A stretch of 64,000 bases of DNA from Calcarisporiella thermophila CBS 279.70 (Eukaryota; Calcarisporiellomycota): the NCBI RefSeq assembly GCF_041956535.1, contig NW_027192191.1:309267-373266 (forward strand), given 5' to 3'. Of the stretch, positions 37,061 to 52,321 are shown in pieces (positions within the stretch are counted from its first letter, which is position 1; every line of letters starts with the position of its first letter). The notes below the pieces were generated by a model. That model made no database searches and was not told the origin of the DNA. It saw only the letters and a program-made list of their open reading frames with translations. A program made the translations under genes and the position numbers.

Positions 37061-39461
37061 CTACTGCTGTCTTGCCTTTTTTGCCTTCACCTGCTCCGCT
37101 AGATACTAAAGTCCGTAAATAGCAATTGTGAAAGACACGTCAATGCCAATGTCAGTGCCGGAGATATAATAAAATTTTCCCACCTTCACGCGCAGCTTGC
37201 ACTCCCTCTTGGACCTGCCGGGTACTCCCTCTGCAATTTTATCCCATCGATCTACCTCTCCTTTCCAGCTCGGGGGATATGCTTTTAATGCACGTTCCAG
37301 CTGTCCCTGTTCCTCGGCAGTCCACGGCTTTTCGACACCCGGAGCTTTCGCCTCTGAGCCAGCCTTCTTTGCCCCCTCTCCCAACGCGCCCGCACTAGGC
37401 TTCCCGCCGCCGGCCATCTTCCCATCCCCCGTCGTTTCAAAGTCATACCTGATCGATTTTTCTTCCGTGATCGCCCCCTCGCCCCCCTGGCGTTTCGAGA
37501 ATTGTAGCCGTGCCAACGCTTCCTCTTGTAATGCCGCTCCACGCTGCACCTCTTTTGATTTCTTGATCAAATCCTCGTTTGAGCGCAAGGGCTGCCCGCT
37601 ATGATGGGAGACAAACTCGCCAATGGTTTCCCATCGTTGCTGCGTCCCACCTGGATATTTGTTCACTGCCTTGATGAGTAGGCTAATCTCCTCGGGAGAC
37701 CACTCGCGAGCGTTTTTATCTCGGGCTTTATCCTGTTGTTGCTGAAGAGTCAGCTTCCGCTCTTGCTCTTTCGCTTGTTCAATGCGATCCGTCGCGAATT
37801 CTTGAAAAACGGTTGGTTTCAGTGTGCCACGTGTCACCACGCGCTCTGCTTCTTCTGTCAATGGATCCCTTGCGGGAGTAGCCTCTAATTTCTCACGCAA
37901 TTTCTCAATCTCATCTAGGGTGAGGGAATCGAGCAGGGCATCGAGCTCCACTAGGATGCGTTCGATTCTTTCCATTGGAGGAGAGGAAACAAGGAAATAG
38001 TTCTGTTCTTTGACGATGGTCCGGATGACTTTTTTTTCTTTGCGGATGGCCTTCTTCTGACGTTCCCGATCTTTTCGCTCGTTAGCCGCCTAAAAAAAAA
38101 AGCAGTCGGTGGTTATTTTAATGGGGTATGTTATGCTGTTGTCAGTAGGGTTTGGACCTTTTCGCGTGCTGCAGCCTCCGCCTGTTCTTCAGCTCGCTTT
38201 CTCTCCTCCTTTTCTCGTCGTGCTTTCTCTTCTGCTAATCGAGCAGCTTCTTCCCTTTCTTTCCTTTTTGCTTCTTTGGCAGTCTTGTCTTCCTCCTTGA
38301 ATTTTTTCATGCGGGGATCAAGAGAAACGGCTTGATCTACACACACAAATAGGTGTTCTATTTACAGGAAATCTGCAAAACGCAAAATAGGCTAACTCTT
38401 CCTGCTTACCGACTAGTTTTCGTATTCTCGCATTATCCTCTTTCTTTCTCCGTGCTCTCTCCGCTTTATTTTTTTTCTCAATATACCGCTTGTCATCTCG
38501 GTTCTCAGCACTCCCCATATCTTCCTCATCCAAATACTCAAACGACCTCCAGCTGTCGAATTTGTACCAAAAATCGTAAAATGCAAACACATCCTCCCTT
38601 GATGTGTTATCGTCCCCCAAAGAGGGAACGGGTAACCTACGTGAAAATCGTGCCTCCCGCTCGAATACTGGCCTATAAAGTGGGAAAAAATCTCCCTTAG
38701 CCTTGAGCGGGGGAAGGGTATCCTCAACTCCTCTGTCGACGGAGTCGTATTGACGGCGGCGCTCTGGGTGACTAAGGATTTCATATGCTTTCTGAATACA
38801 TTTAAAGAACGAATCGTCGTCGGTTTTTCCAGTAGCAGCCGCCTTTTTATCAGGGTGGTGTTTTAGCACTTTACGGCGATCTATTATTGCAAACATCTGG
38901 TTATAACGATACCTAAACGCAGGCAGGAAGACTCGCGCTTACATGCAGTCTTAATCTGATTGGGAGTTGCTTTATACCGTAATTTGGATATTCCGAGAAC
39001 AGCATAGTGATCTTGCTCCTATTAGAAGAGAATGAATTTAACAAACACGTATCCGCTCACTTTGCATTCATTCTTTCTATCCCTTTCCATCCAAGCAAAA
39101 AAAGGGAACCCACCCCACCTTCCATTCCTTTGGATCTAATTCTAATAATTCAGGTGTCTCTTCCTCCTCCTCAATGTCGCCTCCTTCATCATCATCGTTC
39201 ATTTCCTCCTGAGCACGTCTGAGCGATTCAAGCCGCTCATCCTCAGAGAATGAGCGTCCATATAGAATACGGCGCGCATGAGCAAGAAAATGATGACCAG
39301 CGGCTTCAATTTGACGGGATTGGGTGTCTGGTGGATATTACATTAGGAGATGGCAATGATATGTATTAAACATAAAAACAGTTACCAGAAAGTGTGTGAT
39401 GAAGTTTGAAATTTTCGGAATCGCTTTTCCAGCTCGCGGGTTTCGATGGAAGTTCTAGCAT
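37061..39461 (-). CDS. ZUO1: Zuotin / DNAJC2 ribosome-associated J-protein with SANT domains
   Basis: Seven exons: 39386-39461, 39119-39327, 38943-39018, 38410-38880, 38158-38336, 37184-38089, 37061-37105 (653 aa). After the N-terminal HHFLAHARR segment come the J domain (DHYAVLGISKLRYKATPNQI, HPD at about 129-131), the zuotin-homology region (FYDFWYKFDSWRSFEYLDEED), a long charged middle domain, and two SANT/Myb repeats: REWSPEEISLLIKAVNKYPG (about 465) and PWTAEEQGQLERALKAYP (about 590). It ends with VKAKKARQQ. Zuotin with Ssz1 forms the ribosome-associated complex that guides Hsp70 to nascent chains. Yeast Zuo1 lacks SANT repeats; animal DNAJC2 has them, so this fungus keeps the older form. 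Intron 5 has a poor donor (GTCCAA). Confidence 0.95.
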
Positions 39462-39681
39462 GATTTTATTGTATTTTTCGTGTCTTTTTTTTTTGCTTTT
39501 TCAGTTTCAAGGCTCTAAAATGGCTGCCAAATTTAATGTATCATTCATTATCCCGTTCCTAACCTACTGGTAAATCGTGAATTTCACGGGTAAACAGTGT
39601 GGCGCAGATTTTGAGGTATGGTTTTTAGCGACAACATTGGTGTAGTAAACCACTGTATCAGGATCTCCCATCCCACCTAGA
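39462..39681. promoter_or_regulatory. Bidirectional promoter zuotin / mS35
   Basis: 220 bp separate two divergent start codons of translation-related genes. No motif is clear by eye; a T-run at about 39486-39493 is the main feature. Confidence 0.6.
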
Positions 39682-40514
39682 ATGCACTCTATAGGAAGTA
39701 GAGCAACTACATTGCTTCGACGGAGTTTTAGTACGTCTGCAGCTCTTCGAGTTGGTCGGCAGCGTGCTACCTCTGCTCGTTTGGCTCCCTTTGCCGATTT
39801 CGACATCAATGATCTAGAGGAGTTCCGATTTGACGATCAAACCACGATGGGTCATGAAATGATCACCAATATTAGGGAAATTCGAAGCTATCTTAGAAAA
39901 GCAAAATACGAGATACCGACATTAGAAAGTTAGTACCGCTGTTTTGTTACTATTTTAAGGGGTGGCTTTTTGGGTGCTGTCTATCAGTGATTCTTATATT
40001 TTTGCAACATTTTTTTTTAGAGTACCGTCAAGAATTCGTTCCCCCCAAACCCTCACAAATCATATGCCTGAAGACGCACAATTACATGGGTGAATCCCAT
40101 CCAGTTGAGCGTAAGGTTGTAGCTACGATCAAAGTTGATTCCCTTGGGCTTACTCCCGTTGAGAGGCACAAGTTTTTACTGCTTTGCGGTCCGCGCTATA
40201 ATCCTGAAAAGGAGGAGGTGTGCTTCTCATGTGAACGGTTCCCATATCAAAGTCAAAACCGGAAATACGTATCCGACTTAGTGGAGAGACTGTTGGCGGA
40301 GGCAAAAGTAATATTATAAAGAGATTGACTTGAAAGACGTATGATAGATGGGCGAACTAATCCTCTGGCCACACTACAGGATAAGACGGACACATTTGAG
40401 GACATTCCGCTCGATTTAAGACATGTGAAGCAGAAGAAGGTGAAGCTAGAGTTCCCCAAGGAATGGGAAAGACCGGTGCAAAAAGCACCGAAAAACGAAA
40501 CAGCAAACGCATAA
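39682..40514 (+). CDS. RSM24: Mitochondrial small-subunit ribosomal protein mS35
   Basis: Three exons: 39682-39928, 40021-40307, 40380-40514 (222 aa). The first 30 residues are rich in Arg/Ser/Ala, a mitochondrial presequence. The core FVPPKPSQIICLKTHNYMGE, HPVERKVVATIKVDSLGL and KFLLLCGPRYNPE is the MRPS35/Rsm24 pattern. The protein belongs to the mitoribosome small subunit and has no bacterial homologue of equal length. Its tail is Lys-rich. Start codon and introns fit the phase exactly. Confidence 0.92.
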
Positions 40515-41138
40515 TACAGAGCTAATAAAGATGAACTATTTATCAAAATTGGTTATACACCGTCTTTTTTTGACTTTTCCTCTCTTCTGCTAGCAAGAAA
40601 AGCACCACCGACACTAGACTGCATAAATATTACATCTGAATCTTTTCAATCAATAACCGTGCACTTTGTGTAACGGTGATACCGAATCAGAGTGGAGTTC
40701 ATATGTGAGGAAATGATGTTTATTAACGGCGCTCATCTCACCCCTTCCTTTACTCTCTTCCGAGTTTTACTAAAGAGAGCGGTTATTTTTCTGTTTTCAT
40801 TTTCTCCATTATTAATTGATTACTTTTCCATCCCTCACCTTTTTTTTATCCTCCTTCTTTTTATCGGCCTTTCTTTTACCCTAACCCTTCTGGGCACCCT
40901 CATCTCCTCTCTCCCTTGTTGTTGTTGTTGTTGTTGTTGTTATATATACTCTTTTTTCATATACTTAGACAAGCTCAATACTGCCGTCTAGGTAGCCTAT
41001 TTATTCTATTTTCTTTACTCCCCCCTTTTTTTTTCCCGCTTCCACTGAGTCCCTTGCAAGAATTGATACTATTCTTAGTAAGATAGTCCTAATAAAAAAG
41101 CGCCGATGAAAATATCTAACTCTATTGCATGTTAGCCC
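40515..41138. other. Intergenic region before the homeodomain gene
   Basis: Pyrimidine-rich, with a (TTG)n run. Likely the mS35 3' UTR and the homeodomain promoter. No gene seen. Confidence 0.55.
40917..40941. repeat. (TTG)n microsatellite
   Basis: About eight TTG units in a row upstream of the homeodomain gene. Confidence 0.9.
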
Positions 41139-42261
41139 ATGACGGACATTGCTCCCCGGCCTCGATCAGCTCGAATCCGCAACGCCTCTGATCGTAGTAC
41201 CTCATCCACCGCTTCCTCGACCAAGCCCGCTCCCACTCGCCCAGGGTCCGCCCCACCGCCGGAGGAAGGGAAGCAGCAGCAGGCAAAACGACGCAAACGC
41301 TCGCACACTTCCGACCAGGCCCTATCCATCTCTAAAAATCAGAGTCCGATTGGGCAGCATTTCCGTCATTCTTCCAATGTGGAGCATCAAGCGAATGGAA
41401 TTAATGCGGAGCTCTTGTGCTTGGAGCAGATATTGGAGGAAGCTCGGAGGGACGAGCTTGCCGCGGGAAATGTTCCTTCGGTGCAGGCGAGGCAGACTCG
41501 TCCTGTAGACGAGGATGATAGCGACTATGACAGTGAGTTGTTACCTTGGATAGGGGGGTGCTCTGCTCTTACTAACGATTTTTGCAGAAGACATCGGTGA
41601 AATGAATATATTTCCCGTCAATGAGGCGAATCCTCTCAGCATGGAGCTGCTCTCCCGTGCACGCCGAAAGCGTACCCGCACGATTACAACACCCTACCAG
41701 ACTCGTGTTCTCCGAAAAGTCCTCGCGCTAACTGCTTTTCCCTCCACTCAGATGCGCCGGATGCTAGCCGAGGCCCTGAACATGAATCCTCGCACCGTGC
41801 AAATTTGGTACCAAAACCGGCGCCAGAAAGAAAAGTCGAACCGGGTCACCACGCCGCCGCTATCTCAAAAGGCGGTCACCGCTCGCACTGGGAGCGTCCA
41901 GCCATCGACGCAGATGACACTGGAGCAGAAACAGTCGTCGCCCAATCTATTTTTCCACAACATGACCGTGACCAGGCAGGAGCATGGCCCTACCACTTGT
42001 GGAATTCGTACAACCATCTCGGCCGGCGAAAAGATGGACATGTCGGGACTAGAGAAGGGGGACAAGGCGGAATCGCCTGCTACTAGCACAACCACCCCCA
42101 CCTCCCATGATCCACTGGATATGTTAGCTATGGCTGCGCTGGATCGCGCGAGGCTCGACGGAGAGACCCCCACTCCTCCAGCCACGGCCTCCTACTCTAC
42201 GGGACCGGCTGAGGGTATGGCTGGCCGTGAAGGCTCGCCGTCTCGCTGGCGGCCGTGGTGA
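41139..42261 (+). CDS. Homeodomain transcription factor
   Basis: Two exons: 41139-41532 and 41588-42261 (355 aa). The homeodomain spans about residues 157-216, from ARRKRTRTITTPYQTRVL to the recognition helix NPRTVQIWYQNRRQKEK. It is of the typical 60-residue class, not the TALE type, with Tyr in place of the usual Phe of WFQNRR. N-terminal to it is a basic nuclear-localisation-like stretch (KQQQAKRRKRSH) and a short helix ELLCLEQILEEARRDEL; C-terminal it is Ser/Thr/Pro-rich. Fungal homeodomain factors of this class regulate development or phosphate genes (Pho2-like), but I see no evidence for a particular role. Confidence 0.93.
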
Positions 42262-43163
42262 CAAAAGAATTTGCTTTTGCTCATCTTTTATACTACGCTA
42301 TTTATTATTTATTTTCTACCTCATTCTTAAATGTCTTAGAACGGGACACAATATCGTATCCCAGTATGTGTGTGTTTTTTAGTGTGTGTGTGTGTGTGTT
42401 AGTGTGAGTGTGTGTATTTCTGATCCTTTTTGTCTTTATTTTTTAAACCTTCAATAGTTTGTAATATACACTGGTCTTTCTTTTTGTTAAATGAGCTAGA
42501 CCTAGGCTCAAGTAATAAAAAGATTAGATTAGGTTGTTGTTTGAGCTGTGATGTTTCACTCAATAAAAGGCTATTTAATAGTCGAGGCCATTACGAAGGG
42601 ATGCGATGGGGGCCGTCGTTTGGTTCCCAAGCGACCCAACCCCTATTTCTCAGCCTTGCAAGATCTCGTGACTCCAATGTCTCCTTTAAGTTGCTTGCAC
42701 CCATTGACGTCCGATCACCCAAATCGCTTGAGTTGATCGATAATCTCCTATCTGATTGCCGCCGTGGCTCCTTGAGTACTAAGCGGCTCTTCTGGGGAGA
42801 GATACGAGGAGCGTGTGAACAAAGAACTCTAAAGCTTCACAAGGACGGAGCGAGCGCCAAAGCACACGGGAGAGGGCGGCCATATCAACAGGAAGAATAG
42901 TTGAGCTTCCTTGGTTTCTCCACGGCTTGTGCATGGAAGCTTCGGCCGTGGAGTGCTGGAGAGTTCTCCCGCACAGGGGGCGAATCTACAGCAGAGTTCA
43001 TTTACTGCCCAGAGTTTCCCTGATGACCAATCACATTTGAGAGTCTGGTGGGTGGATCTCCTATGAAAAAAATTCACTCCAACACTGATGGGACGGATCT
43101 TAAAGCTAATAGACTTTGTTGTTATATATTATTTCTCTTGCATTATTACTAAACATAGAGGCC
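42262..43163. other. Intergenic region before DCN1
   Basis: 0.9 kb. Begins T-rich, with a GT dinucleotide repeat, then a more GC-balanced part (42540-43080) with an open frame at 42430-42900 that has no ATG-supported family match. No gene is supported. Confidence 0.5.
42367..42417. repeat. (GT)n repeat, interrupted
   Basis: Several runs of GT dinucleotides broken by T-run and AG steps, in the 3' region of the homeodomain gene. Confidence 0.85.
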
Positions 43164-44310
43164 ATGGTAACGTGTTCTCTGTTGAGGTGATTTATGATCG
43201 AGCCACAATCTCACTTGATGGATATTTAGAATGTACTGAAGCCAATACAGCGGGACAAGGTTAGACAGTTTGCCAGCTTAACCAATGCGAGGTGCGTACC
43301 TATCTATTTCCACCGTAGCTTAATATGGTTTAAGTTGGGTGATTTCCTACCAGTGAGCGTACCGCCATTCGCAAGCTACGTCAACATAATTGGAGCCTCG
43401 AGATTGCATTGGATGCCTACTTTAATGACCCGACCAATCTTGCGGGATCGAATGGTGATGGAGTGGATATGGCCAAACTGACACAGGTGTTTGAGACATA
43501 TAAGGGTATTGCCTTTTGGCCGTTCTCGCTGGAACCTTTCTCATGTCTGATGCGTGATTTGCACTAGAGCCCGATGAGGACGCCATTTTGGTGGATGGAA
43601 TGGTGCGGTACTGTAACGATCTAGATGTCGATCCAGTCGACATTGTGATGCTGGTCATTGCGTATCATTTAGAGGCAACAAAGATGTGCGAATTTAAGCG
43701 ATCAGGATTCATTAGGGGGTGGGCGAAGCTCCGGTACGATTCCCTTGGTTTTTTTATCATGTTCCATGACTATTTTTATGTATTTCCTGGTATACAACGC
43801 AGGTGCGACTCTATTGAAAAGATGCGGGACGCCGTTCCTCGCCTCCGTGACTCGCTCAAAGATGAAGCCATTTTCAAGGAAGTATACCATTTCACCTTCA
43901 CTTTTGGACGTTCCGAGGGTCAGAAGAGTCTGCCCTTGGATATCGCGATCGAGTTTTGGAGATTGCTACTTGCGGGGCGCTTTCAGCACCTAGATTTGTG
44001 GATACAGTTTTTGGAAGAGAAGCATAAAAAAGCCATTTCGAAGGATACTTGGAGCCTTGTAGGTGAAGCATTCACTCACCACTTGGATCCGGTGATGGCT
44101 CATCCTATGTATTATTCTAGTTGCTCGACTTCATCCACCAGATCAACGAAGACTTGTCGAACCATGATCCCGAGGGCGCATGGCCTGTGCTTATTGACGA
44201 TGTAAGTAGAGAGCTTCCCATTTTCCCCAGCCTCCACCGATACTATTCTGCCTTCTTCCAACCGATAGTTTGTCGAGTATGCTCGAGAGAAGCTTGCCAC
44301 TTCAAGCTGA
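43164..44310 (+). CDS. DCN1: Dcn1-type cullin neddylation co-E3
   Basis: Seven exons: 43164-43166, 43230-43291, 43354-43505, 43568-43733, 43803-44058, 44121-44201, 44269-44310 (253 aa). The first coding exon is only ATG. The rejoined start MNVLKPIQRDKVRQFASLT matches Dcn1 N-termini, followed by a UBA-like helix bundle (ASERTAIRKLRQHNWSLEIA). The cullin-binding PONY domain holds YCNDLDVDPVDIVMLVIAYH and, near the end, the diagnostic [20 protein letters not shown]. Dcn1 speeds NEDD8 transfer from Ubc12 to cullins. Length is as in yeast and human. CDC48 follows on the same strand. Confidence 0.95.
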
Positions 44311-44918
44311 GTTTTGCGAGGGATCTCTCTGCTGTTTGATTATTATGGGGGATATAATGATACTGAACGGAAATATAGTTTATCTTTGTTTGACCCAGGC
44401 CTGTTTATATAATACACTTCTGAGACTATTCACTTTCCAACCTCCTTTCTTTTGTTTGCCGCCACCTTTTCTTTCCTCTTCTATCGACAACCATGGGGTA
44501 CGCTCAAATTCGAATCACTATGTTCTTTTTTGGGAATGGACTGATAAAAAAAGTAATAATGTACTACTTTTGCTGCGCCGCTTTTGCCGCTCTCTTTTCT
44601 TTCCCCCACGTATATCACACGTTGAATTCTTGAATCTGTGAAGACCACTTTGTTGAAACATTCGCTCCACTCCAGTTGTTCACACCCAACCCTTGTAAAA
44701 TTTAAATCATTGCGAGAGAAGGTATGCCTCCATTTCCTTCATGTCTGGCCATGAATGCTTTTGCATTTTCTTTAGATCTTGAATTTTTCACACGCCAACC
44801 ATTTTGTACAAGTTTTTTTTTATAAAAAAATGAATTTCATGAAGTGGCTGTCTTTCTATCTATAATTCACTATTTCACGCCGCTGCTATTTTTTTATTAT
44901 TAGGACCAGTGTCAAAGG
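44311..44918. other. Intergenic/leader region before CDC48
   Basis: Pyrimidine-rich first half. A GTATGC at 44721 and a ttattag ending at 44902 could bound an intron in the CDC48 5' leader. No separate gene seen. Confidence 0.45.
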
Positions 44919-47705
<2,787 letters not shown>

Positions 47706-48497
47706 ACTCGAGCGTATTGAGCCAGTTGAGTTTTAGGACTGCGGTGGCGGCTTCACTACCTCACCCCTCCGCCTCCCCCCCCTTCTTGCTCGTGGCCTAT
47801 GCTTATGGGGAAGCGAGCCGGCCTCCCCCTTTGATGATTCGTATGTTTTGTAAATGAAATAAAGTGTGCACCGAATGAATAGCCAACACGGACTCGCTTT
47901 TTTTTTTCATTGCTTCTTCTTCATATTGTTTCCAAAGTTTCTTCTCGGGCCCCTGCGAAGTGACACGGGAATATGTTAAGAGGTTTTGGAAGGACCTCGC
48001 GAATTTTCACGACCACCCGCAATAGGCATGAATAATATGAAATGCACAAATTACTAGAGCCATCGGGGCCCCCCCTGCTGTCAGTGCGCAAATTGCCCGT
48101 GACAGTGAGCCGCGGCTTATTCGATAAGCTACCTCCCGTTTCCTGTAGCATCCTGAGCGATTGTTCATAAGGAATCCGCATAGTGTATGCCATGAAAATA
48201 AGCCGAGTCGAGGGAGGGCCTGAAACCTGCAAAAACGGTGGGGAGAAAGAAAAAAAATCGTTGACAGAGCGCAGAGCTGACAGCTTGGCTCCTTCGCTTC
48301 CATGTGACTGGAGTGTACCGCTTTTACCCCACAAAAATTGGCTCAAAGCCTAAAACTAAATTGAGAAGTCACGAGTGACTGGCTCGAACTTTCTTGAGAG
48401 CCAACTCAATTGGCCTTGTGTGCGGTTTTCCACCTCTTGGTTTCCAATCTATCCTTGCTGATCTGAAACGCTACTAGGAGATAAGTAGAAAGAGAGA
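47706..48497. other. Intergenic region CDC48 / Sec14-like
   Basis: Tandem genes, 0.8 kb apart. Contains the CDC48 poly(A) signal; minus-strand open frames here (47921-48346) have no recognisable family. Confidence 0.5.
47858..47863 (+). terminator. Poly(A) signal of CDC48
   Basis: AATAAA about 150 bp after the CDC48 stop, followed by GT-rich sequence. Confidence 0.55.
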
Positions 48498-50092
<1,595 letters not shown>

Positions 50093-50439
50093 AGCTAATT
50101 CAGATTCAAAGCATCATGGTGTTCCTCTCTCCGTTTTCTTTATTTCTTAAAGTTTGGTTAATTTTGATTTTAATGTAATGCGTTGCTATTACTTTTTATT
50201 GCTATCTCCTCTCCCCTTAAACAGTGACCAGCCCTAAATATAAATTGAGTGCTTTTCAAAATGGAAATGAAAGGATGACGTCTATGTTCGAGAAATTCCT
50301 CCAGCAATAATTTCATTTCCACTTCAGCACTAAGCCCATCCATCTGTTCTTGCGACTCAATCTGACCGATCAAAAAGAACCAATCCCTCCCTTCTTTCTT
50401 ATCGGAGCAGCACTCGTACACTAGAAGAAACGGTTACCT
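50093..50439. other. Intergenic region Sec14-like / Cdc50
   Basis: AT-rich, 347 bp, tandem genes. No gene seen. Confidence 0.6.
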
Positions 50440-51879
50440 ATGGCCAACAATGAAGATAATATACCAAAGACTAAGAAGCCAGCCAGTAAGATGATGTCAG
50501 CATGGTTAATCGAGAAGCTCACGATTTAACCCCTCTGATTCATAGATACCGCCTTTAAGCAGCAACGATTAAAAGCATGGCAACCATTACTAACACCCAA
50601 AACGGTGCTCCCAACTCTGTTTTTGGTGGGCATCATCTTTGCCCCCATCGGAGGTCTCCTATTGTACGGGAGCAGTACGGTATGTCATGGGATTATTCGA
50701 TTGCTCCTCGATTTCATCTAATATGAAGCCCCATCTACTCTCCCCAGGTTTCAGAACTTGTCATTGACTACACGAGCTGTCTGGATGGAACTGCAGGCGA
50801 ATTTCGGTCGATTCCATCCTCGTCATTCAAACACACATTTGTTCTCTCTGGCAATTCTCCGGGAGTTAATCCAAGATACAAACATGAGCCATACATTCCG
50901 CCACCAGAGAGGAATCCGGCCGGCATCCCGGTCGAGCGGTGCACGATTCAATTCGATTTACCCGTTACACTGAAGGCTCCGGTGTTTTTGTACTACAAAT
51001 TAACGAACTTTTACCAAAATCATCGGCGCTACGTAAAGAGCCTGGACCTGAACCAGCTTAAAGGGGAGGCGCTGTCTGCGGCGGCACTCCAAAAGTCATG
51101 CCAGCCCATAGATGTCTCGCCCGAGGGACTGCCCTATTATCCATGCGGCTTGATTGCAAACTCGATGTTCAACGATACCTACTCCGACTTTAATCGAACA
51201 AGTGGTCCAGTGACCGGGGCCACCTATGTATTTAAACAGGAGAACATCGCATGGCCCTCGGACCGTACTCGCTATGGCAAGACCAACTACGGGCCCGACA
51301 ATTGTCGCCCCCCTCCTAACTGGGCATCGCGCTATCCCGGAGGGAAATACACTGCCGAAACTCTCTTTGACGTCACCCGAGATGAGCATTTCCAGGTTTG
51401 GATCCGCACCGCCCCTTTCCCATCCTTCCGCAAGCTCTATGGTCGCAACGATGCAGAGGACATGCAAGCCGGCACGTACAGCGTGGACATCGACTTCAAC
51501 TATGATGTGACTAAATACGGGGCCACCAAATCCATCGTGATATCGACCACCAATGTCCTCGGCGGGCGAAACTCGTTCTTGGGCGGGATCTATCTGGCGG
51601 TAGGCTTGATTTGTGTCATCTTGGGGGTCGCGTTCACCGTCCGGCACTGTATCAAGCCTAGAAAACTGGGGGACCATTCTTTACTGGTATGCACTCCTAT
51701 TCATAATAGTGCCCTGTCTTTTTTTATGTTTTTCGTTTAATTTGGATTCCAATCCGATACTGACCGCCCTTGGATCTTCCACTTGGATTTAGACATGGAA
51801 CACGACCACAACCGCTCCCGTACAATTTATAGACCAAAAGGAACGGAAATCGCTGTTCAAACGAAACCGTGGTGATTGA
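50440..51879 (+). CDS. CDC50: Cdc50/Lem3-family subunit of P4-ATPase lipid flippases
   Basis: Four exons: 50440-50485, 50546-50679, 50748-51686, 51793-51879 (401 aa). Two membrane segments flank a large outside domain: TM1 about residues 38-55 and TM2 about 338-362. The N-terminus [18 protein letters not shown] and [11 protein letters not shown] are family hallmarks, as are [29 protein letters not shown] and the late [19 protein letters not shown]. The ectodomain carries several Cys and N-glycosylation sites. Cdc50 proteins are needed for exit from the ER and activity of flippases that keep phosphatidylserine inside. Yeast has three paralogues; which one this equals is not resolved. Confidence 0.96.
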
Positions 51880-52321
51880 GCTTGACCTTGTTACTAATTT
51901 TCTTTTTTAGCTTTCCATAAACTTACCTAGGTATATCAACTTTTTTTTTCTTCTTCTTCCTTATTTCATGACTCACCATCTCGGCATCCTCTCCTTCTTC
52001 ACTCTCTTTTGTTGCTTACTTTTGTTAGTGTATACATATTTGACTTTTTTCATTTCACCTCCCCCGAAAAATATATATATATATTATAAAGTCACCCCAC
52101 TTCTTCCCATATAAGTTGGGGACGTTTGGTTTAATTTTAGTTCATCAACATAGTATATATGGATATAGATATGAGTGTGAGCGAGGGCAATTATAAACTA
52201 CTGAAATTCAGAAAGGGGGAGGAGATATTTTGAAGGGGGGAAGGGGTGGGGTAAGAGGACAGAAGATAGTAAAACAGACAGCAAAAAAAAAACGCAGCAA
52301 AGATCTTATAATTACAGTGGA
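51880..52321. other. Convergent intergenic region
   Basis: Between the Cdc50 and acidic-tract protein genes. Pyrimidine-rich then purine-rich, with a short (TA)n at about 52073-52085. No gene seen. Confidence 0.6.

Noticed and set aside
42430-42900. 156-codon open frame between homeodomain gene and DCN1
   Set aside because: No recognisable domain, begins at a non-ATG codon or weak start, composition like intergenic DNA.
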